The translations under genes were made by a program, and so were the position numbers. Shown here one piece after another: positions 57,863 to 64,000 of a DNA stretch of 64,000 nt. The stretch covers positions 23,301,667-23,365,666 of the forward strand of contig NC_043989.1 of the NCBI RefSeq assembly GCF_902150065.1, written 5' to 3'. Source of the stretch: Myripristis murdjan. Its lineage: Eukaryota > Chordata > Actinopteri > Holocentriformes > Holocentridae. Positions within the stretch are counted from its first letter, which is position 1; every line of letters begins with the position of its first letter. The notes beneath the pieces are model-generated. The model worked only from the letters and a program-made list of their open reading frames with translations, was not told the origin of the DNA and ran no database searches.

Positions 57863-60075
57863 CTTCCTTTGATGCAGCCTGAAACAACAAGGCACCAGAC
57901 TGACTGTGTTGGAGAAAGAGGTGGCTTTCAGTCTTCGTTGACTAAGACCAAGGCCAATCAAACTGTTGTGCACGCTAATCTAAGATCTCCACAAAGAAGA
58001 GAATTAAACTCTGTATCGACTGATCTCTGTCTTTGTGGGCTGGTATATAGGTTGACTCTGTTATATACTGACAGCAGGAAACCTGTGGCTGACAGTGTCT
58101 GCCCACAACTTGGCTACTTCCCCTCCTTCTGGGAAACAGTTGACAGGTTGTATCTTTTGCTCATCAGTCATCTGTGACAGTCCATCATTTATCAAAGCCT
58201 TTGATCCTTTCTGGAATGTGGCCAGTAGGCGGGGGGAACTGCATCGGAGCCTAAAATGACCACCAAGAACTGACTTAGGGTCGTTTCTTGATGGGTAATG
58301 ACTCTCAACTATTTGTTCCTGTCTTACACCCTTATAAGTCTGATGCTGGAGATTGTTCTTCCATCGAGTGAACACTCTGAAACATGAGACACTCTTTGAA
58401 TATATTTTGGCTGGAAAGAACATAAGAAACTGAGGGAAACCCCACTGAGAGTTGTAGTGCAGTTACTGGCATTGGTAAGAAATGGAACTCTGTTGCAGAA
58501 GATAGGTAGACAGGAAAGAAGCCTCCTACACCCCCCTCCCCCTCCAGGAACCGGGCCTTAGTGGCCGGCTTTGCAAAAGACTGTGGAGCCCTTAAAGTGT
58601 TGCAGCATTTCCCTGCCTGGAGTCTGTCCCCAGCTCTCTCTCTTTCTCTCTCTCTCACATTGTTCAAAAACATAAAGCATCTTGGGAGATTTGGAGGTGT
58701 CGAAAATACAAGTCTGTTCCCTGTGAAACATCCTACATGATAGCGAGCCAGGCTCTGTGAGATGCTTGTGTCTCTGAACGAGCACTGGACTGATATTATT
58801 TGTCGACAGTCTCAGTTTCACAGTTGTGTCCTACTCCGGCTCTCTCGTCTGAACACTGTACAAAAGGCATTCTCAGTTGTTTACTGAGATCAAGTTCACA
58901 CAACTCCCATTACTGAGAAGTGGACACCAGGAAAAACTCCTAAGTAGATATAACTTCATTACTTCTCATTGGAAACTTGAGGAAGAATCCAGGTTTTCTT
59001 GATTTCATATGCCTTCGAAGATGACAGAAGTTTGACTTGTTAGTGGGAGAAGCCTTTGTGTTTTAGTCGGTGTAACAACAAACTCCAGTACAATCCACTA
59101 TGATTTTTAATATAGTTTTTTTTTTTTTTTTTTTTACTCCATTTAGGACTTGTTTGACAGTAGCATGTTGGAAAGATGGAGGAGAAAGAGGTTAATATAC
59201 AACAAAAGGCCATGAGGCAAACTTGCAATCATGATATTACAAATATATTGCATCCATTTTAGCTGCTTAGGTCACTGGGAAGCAACTCAGGGTTTATTTT
59301 AAACTAGCTGCTCCTGGGCCTGGATGCCCCATATCAACTTGGCTAGCAGTGAGATGTTGCAAGTAAATGAGAGCAACTCTCTGAATAGGTAACTGTATTT
59401 TTAAAATGTAAAATGGGGGAAGTTTACCTCACAACAGCCCTACTCCAATGTCATAACATGTGCAGTGTTTCCTTTGTACTCACCTCATGCTGAAATATAA
59501 CACAGACCTAAACAGCCACAGATATGGGACATGGACTAAAACAAAAACAAAACTATTGCCCAAATCATTGCAGCTGCATAAAACTACAGAGGAAACACTG
59601 AACCTGTGTATTAACCAATGGAAATGTATTGTAAGAACACTATATTATGTTTTAAGTACTCCATGAAAATCTCTTTAATACACAATGTCCTTGCAACACT
59701 GTAAAACATAAATCAAAAAACAAAATTTGTAGCACAATCCATATAAGGGAGACTTTCATCTAGTAACTTCAATACTTTTCCATAGGATGAATTCTGAACT
59801 CTGAATGTAAGGGGCCTTCAGGTAGAGAAATCTCCTCTGTGCATTATTGCCATCTAGTGAGCAATCAGAGACATGACACTTGGCAGCCTGACCGTCCACA
59901 CACGACACAGAAACCAGAGCCCGTGCAGTCAAGCTTAGGTCACCGAAACTGGCTGGACAGTGACTAAAGCTGCCTTTACTGTCACTGATGACAAGTGGTA
60001 ACCTGCACATGACCATAAAATCACCATGCTTTTGCTTTCCACTGTAAGGAAAGCTGCTGAGTCTTGCTTTTGTTG

Positions 60076-60137
<62 letters not shown>

Positions 60138-60339
60138 TGTGTGTGTGTGTGTGTGTTTGTGGGTGTGTCAGCTGGTTTTCCTTCTCCTTCCGAGCTTTAT
60201 GCAGCTGACTCAGTTAAGGAGACTGCAGGGTGTGTTTTTGGATCCTGACACACATATCGGTGCACTGAACACCTGGCTGCATTTACCTGTCCTAATAAGT
60301 CTCTGCACTACAGCCTCGTTCCACTCTGAAGCAGACTGG
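57863..60339. other. intergenic, no gene seen
   Basis: Upstream of the nuclease gene. Frames of up to 129 codons occur but show no domain, splice logic or conserved wording. A (TG)n run spans about 60079-60168 with one interruption. The first few hundred bases past 57862 probably include the nuclease promoter. Confidence 0.5.
60079..60168. repeat. (TG)n microsatellite
   Basis: About 45 TG units with one TC interruption near 60136 and a TT near 60158; the longest TG run in the window. Confidence 0.95.
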
Positions 60340-60490
60340 CCCTGCGTTCCAATACCCATACTACCATACTATTTAGTAGGGAAAAAAAGAATTAGTATGT
60401 CCCAATACATACTAAACTACATACTTTGTAAGGGCAGCTGCAGTACATACTAAAAGTAAAAAGTATAAGTATGCGATTTGGAACGCAGGG
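60340..60490. mobile_element. 151-base MITE with inverted ends
   Basis: Left end CCCTGCGTTCCAATACCCAT and right end ATGCGATTTGGAACGCAGGG are inverted copies (CCCTGCGTTCCAA exact). The interior repeats CATACT words. Compact, non-coding, fish MITE-like; superfamily uncertain because no clear target duplication is seen. Confidence 0.65.
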
Positions 60491-61225
60491 TATATCTTTC
60501 CTTCTCTGTATGCTCCCTTACAGGAGAACTACAGTGACAATGTCCTTTATTGATCTCCACTGATAAATTTCTCATGAAGGAGATGTTGGTAAAGAGAAGC
60601 AGAGAAGTGAGATATTTTCAAACTTGAGATGTGGATTGTGCAAAAGGAGTTGCAACACAATATTAGATGTTGTTCCTAATGTTTTGCACGCCCAGTGAGT
60701 CTTATAATAGCACTATTATGTCACCGATGACTATGGACACATTGTAAGTACTAATACATGATAGGAATATCGCAGTGCTTATTCCATAAGATTTTCTTCT
60801 CTTTCTAATGAAGAGAAGAATTGCTTGAGGCAAATGTCAACTAATTGCTGAGGAAACTTGATTCAGAATAGACTTGAACACAGTAGATTATAGAAGATTT
60901 AAAGGGGGCGCATCTCTTTCTCCAAATCAGATAATGTCATCTTCACTCAGCAGCCAAGGCGCATTTACATGGTTAGTTTGTTATTTGGATAGCGCACTGG
61001 GGTGAGGGCGCACAACTCGTCAAGGTTTGAAATGGAACGGGGCCCCCGCCTGCTGGAGCACAGAGCCTGTTGACGCACGCCTTCCGTCTCTTCCGCAAAA
61101 ATAGTTTGCTCTGCTGTCAACTCGAGCGCTCAGACCACTCCCTCCCGGTCTGTACGGGAAGAGAATCCGAGTCTTGAACTTTTTACTCAGAGTTGCCATC
61201 AGCAGTTTTCGTGAGGCTTTTCAGT

Positions 61226-61264
61226 ATGCGTCGTGAGGAGAATGGCGGACGCCAGCGCGCTTGA
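61226..61264 (+). other. short upstream frame overlapping the TRIM start
   Basis: An ATG 16 bases before the TRIM start, in a different frame, opens 12 codons and stops at TGA 61262-61264, after passing the real ATG. Such overlapping uORFs usually lower translation of the main frame. Confidence 0.55.
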
Positions 61265-62671
61265 GGAGCTCCACTCTGAGCTCACCTGCCCGGTGTGTCT
61301 GGAGCTCTTCCGTGAGCCGGTCATCCTCGAGTGCGGCCATCACTTCTGCCGAGTGTGCATCACCCACTGCTGGGAGGCCAAGGCGGACGAGCAGCCGACC
61401 TGCCCGCAGTGTAGAAAGTCGTGTACCCGCAAGCTGCGGCCCAACTCGCTGCTGTGCAACGTGGTGGAGAGCGTGAGGAGAGCCCGGGCCACGGACGCGG
61501 CCGCGGGTCTAGTCGGATGGGACCCGGAAGGTGAGCCGGAGGAGCCCGAGGAGCGGGAGCCCGGCTCCAGCATGAGCAGCGTCGCCTCCTCCATCGGCTA
61601 CTGGCCGCGCCTGCTGGCCGATATGTGCGAGGAACATGAGGAGAAGCTGAAGCTGTACTGTGAGGACGACCAGCTCCCCATCTGCCTGGTGTGCGGCATG
61701 TCCCGGGACCACAAGACGCACAATGTCATCCCCATAAATGAGGCTTTTGAGAATTATAAGGTAGTGGATGAGTTTACAATACGTAACACCAGTGTGTTTA
61801 CATAACACCAGTGTGGTCTTGTCACTGGTATCACTCAGGGCCATCAGTTCACTGAGGGCATGAGAACGTCTCTGTAATTATCCTACCATTTACGAGTTTC
61901 CACCAAACGTGAATAACCCGCTCTTGTAAACTTAATTTCCTGAAATGACGTGACGATAGAAGATTATAAAAGATGGTCAGTGAGGCTGATCATTACATGG
62001 TTTGGTCAGCAAACTTTGGTGAAGAATCCAGATGTAATTTTCCTGTGTGGATTCAATCAAATAAATAAATGCATAAGATCTTCTCTTAAGGTCACATTAT
62101 AATGATACCTACAAGATGAGAATGTGACCTGACTGGGAGTATCCATCTTTGCCCTACCAAACATTCATCCAAAAACATCTCTCCTTGGATATGAATTCAC
62201 CTCAGGCTTGCCAAGAGATTTTCAGAAATCGAATCAAGCCTGAATTTGTTATAGTTTATGAGCAGGAATGTGATCAGGACACGACCCTGGGTTTACCCCG
62301 GGACAAACAGGCCTTTCACAGGGCAGCCCCAGTGACATGGCAGGACCTTTAAAAGCAGACTCGCTGTTTGCTCCGACGGCCTCTGTGTACTTTCGAGTTT
62401 TACAAGAATTCAGCAGGCCGGTGTCAGCTCTTTCCTCGCCTACACTATAGCAGCAGACCACCAGTGTTTGGGAACATTCCTACCCAAGCGGCCTCACTGA
62501 GCTCTAACTTCATTTTACCACGGTGTAAAGTCTGGGTTTGGGCTGTAGGGCTCATTTGGGGAAGGGCTGTGCATCATAAGACTCCCATTTAAAGTGTTTT
62601 CTGAGCAAGGCACCAATCAAATCAACTGTCCATTCAAGTAATCTTGTTTAGCTGCACTATTTCTTAATGAT

Positions 62672-62709
<38 letters not shown>

Positions 62710-62826
62710 ACCTATTTCTGTTTCCTACAGGATAAGCTGTCTGTCGCTCTAGAAAGGGTTCAGCTACAGACAGAGGAGGCCTCGCTCTTCCAAAGCCAAA
62801 CCAATGAAAAGATCCTCCTTATTAAG
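61242..62826 (+). CDS. TRIM-family E3 ubiquitin ligase, first two coding exons (runs off right edge)
   Basis: Exon 1 (61242-61760, 173 codons, phase 0) and exon 2 (62731-62826, exactly 96 bases, phase 0), with good GT/AG ends. The 96-base second exon is a hallmark of TRIM genes. RING C3HC4 finger at residues 16-57 (C16, C19, C31, H33, C36, C39, C54, C57). A Glu/Pro-rich linker follows, then a B-box 2 at 129-160 that fits C-x2-H-x7-C-x7-C-x2-C-x5-H-x2-H exactly, and the start of the coiled coil (DKLSVALERVQLQTEEASLF). The RING should recruit an E2 and the coiled coil should dimerise. The C-terminal domain (PRY/SPRY or other) is outside the window, so the member cannot be named. Start chosen at MADASALEEL; the region upstream is CpG-rich promoter-like DNA. 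Confidence 0.92.
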
Positions 62827-62970
62827 GTATTAGCTGTGTGTGTGTGTGTGTTTGTGAGTGTGTGTGTTTGTGTGTGGGCTCTGCTGTTATATTGTCAAAA
62901 AGAGATTATGTACTGAACACCCACTCCATAATCCAAGCTAAAAAAACAAAAGGATCTGTGTGTGTCTGTG

Positions 62971-63008
<38 letters not shown>

Positions 63009-63403
63009 GTCTGCGAAATAGAACCAGAAATTCTGGTAGCTAGGCAACACTCACCTGCATTCTTCCACCTGGACCTGTGTGAAAGACTGGAATTGGTGGA
63101 TGACTTACACTAATTACAGCAGTGACGCGACAGGTAGTAATTCAGTGACTGTCATGTACACTCTGATGACTCACGGAGGTTTACACGAGTCCATACACAC
63201 GTTCAGGGGGGTAACTGTGGACTGAAAGGTGAGGGGGGGGGGCGGCACCTTAACCCATAAGATTTTAGCCATTTAAAACTTAATTTCCAACATTTTTACA
63301 CAATCTCAAAGGAGTCAACAGGGACCAAGAAGCTGTCTGAAATATGATATACTTACATGTGCTGATGAAGATAGCTATCAGTACTAGATTTAATGCAATT
63401 TCA

Positions 63404-63441
<38 letters not shown>

Positions 63442-63514
63442 CCCTAGTGGAAATTACAGCCAGCCACACATTTCAACACATATGTCTCCCCTGTCACTGG
63501 CTATTACTGAAGCT

Positions 63515-63560
<46 letters not shown>

Positions 63561-63698
63561 GAGTAAATAAATATAAGTTCAAACAGACTGCTGGTTGTGT
63601 CACACACCCTAACAGAGAGAGATAAGAACAGTTGTGACAACATTTATGCTGGGAACCTTTTTCCACTACAACAGCATTCGTTTTACACAGAAGTCTGT

Positions 63699-63739
<41 letters not shown>

Positions 63740-64000
63740 TGAGCGAGAGATATGGGCATGCACATGATGCGTTGTTGCTGCAGCAGATAAGCGAGCGTGT
63801 TGTGTTCCTGTCTGCTGGTCTCATGTCAAGCTCCCTGACACGGTTTTATTGCACAATTTTAGATTTTCACTTCTGTGTTTCTCCGTTTGTCTTGTCAGTG
63901 GCACAGAATGACAGGATGTGGGTGAACAAGGTTGAAAGGAAGTCTGTCATTACTCATCCTACACATTACACAAGAATGTTTTTGTGTCAGTGTGTGTGTG
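62827..64000. other. TRIM intron with several TG/AC repeats
   Basis: No further TRIM exon seen. Contains (TG)n near 62980-63007 and 63406-63439, (AC)n at about 63519-63556 and (TG)n near 63697-63740. Confidence 0.55.

Noticed and set aside
1-64000. CRISPR arrays, tRNA or rRNA genes, bacterial-type operons
   Set aside because: Direct repeats present are microsatellites without spacers; no cloverleaf or rRNA core was recognised; gene structure is eukaryotic throughout.

Overview
The window is vertebrate nuclear DNA, most likely from a ray-finned (teleost) fish. All genes are split by GT/AG introns. Dinucleotide repeats, (AC)n and (AG)n, are very dense. Three fish-type Tc1-like transposons and several MITE-like elements are present. 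The recognisable genes (ppp2r2c, mif, an ENDOD1-type nuclease, C2H2 zinc-finger genes and a TRIM gene) read most like fish orthologues. I saw no rRNA, tRNA, CRISPR array or bacterial-style operon.

Left third (1-23,044, minus strand): ppp2r2c, a B55-family regulatory subunit of protein phosphatase 2A. Eight coding exons give about 353 of the roughly 447 residues usual for the family; the last exons lie off the left edge. There are two mutually compatible first coding exons, one canonical (22,969-23,044) and one inside the first intron (17,532-17,613). They end at the same codon and phase, so two N-terminal isoforms from two promoters are likely. Many exons sit directly against microsatellites.

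Middle (23,045-33,898): gene-poor upstream or intergenic DNA with low-complexity tracts, a one-ended Tc1 copy, a TTAA-flanked MITE, an RFX X-box and a CTCF-like motif.

Right half (33,899-64,000): a compact run of small genes. Two C2H2 zinc-finger genes on the minus strand (33,899-35,912 and 37,434-42,911) and one on the plus strand (50,721-55,252) have different fingers. They nevertheless share a homologous coiled-coil module in exon 1, the same four-coding-exon layout with intron phases 1-0-1, and a SUMO-type psi-K-x-E motif at the end of exon 2. Between them lie a nearly intact Tc1-like transposon (45,410-46,927) and mif (47,711-49,534, minus strand), which is head-to-head with the third zinc-finger gene across a promoter region holding an NRF1 site. 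Then come a secreted ENDOD1-like nuclease (56,153-57,862, minus strand) and the first two coding exons of a RING/B-box TRIM gene (61,242-62,826, plus strand) that runs off the right edge.

The best candidate for something undescribed is the zinc-finger trio: a small linked family built on one N-terminal dimerisation/SUMO scaffold with divergent fingers, including three unusual C-x2-C-x12-H-x-C fingers. No operon-like cooperation between the other genes is implied; they are simply neighbours.
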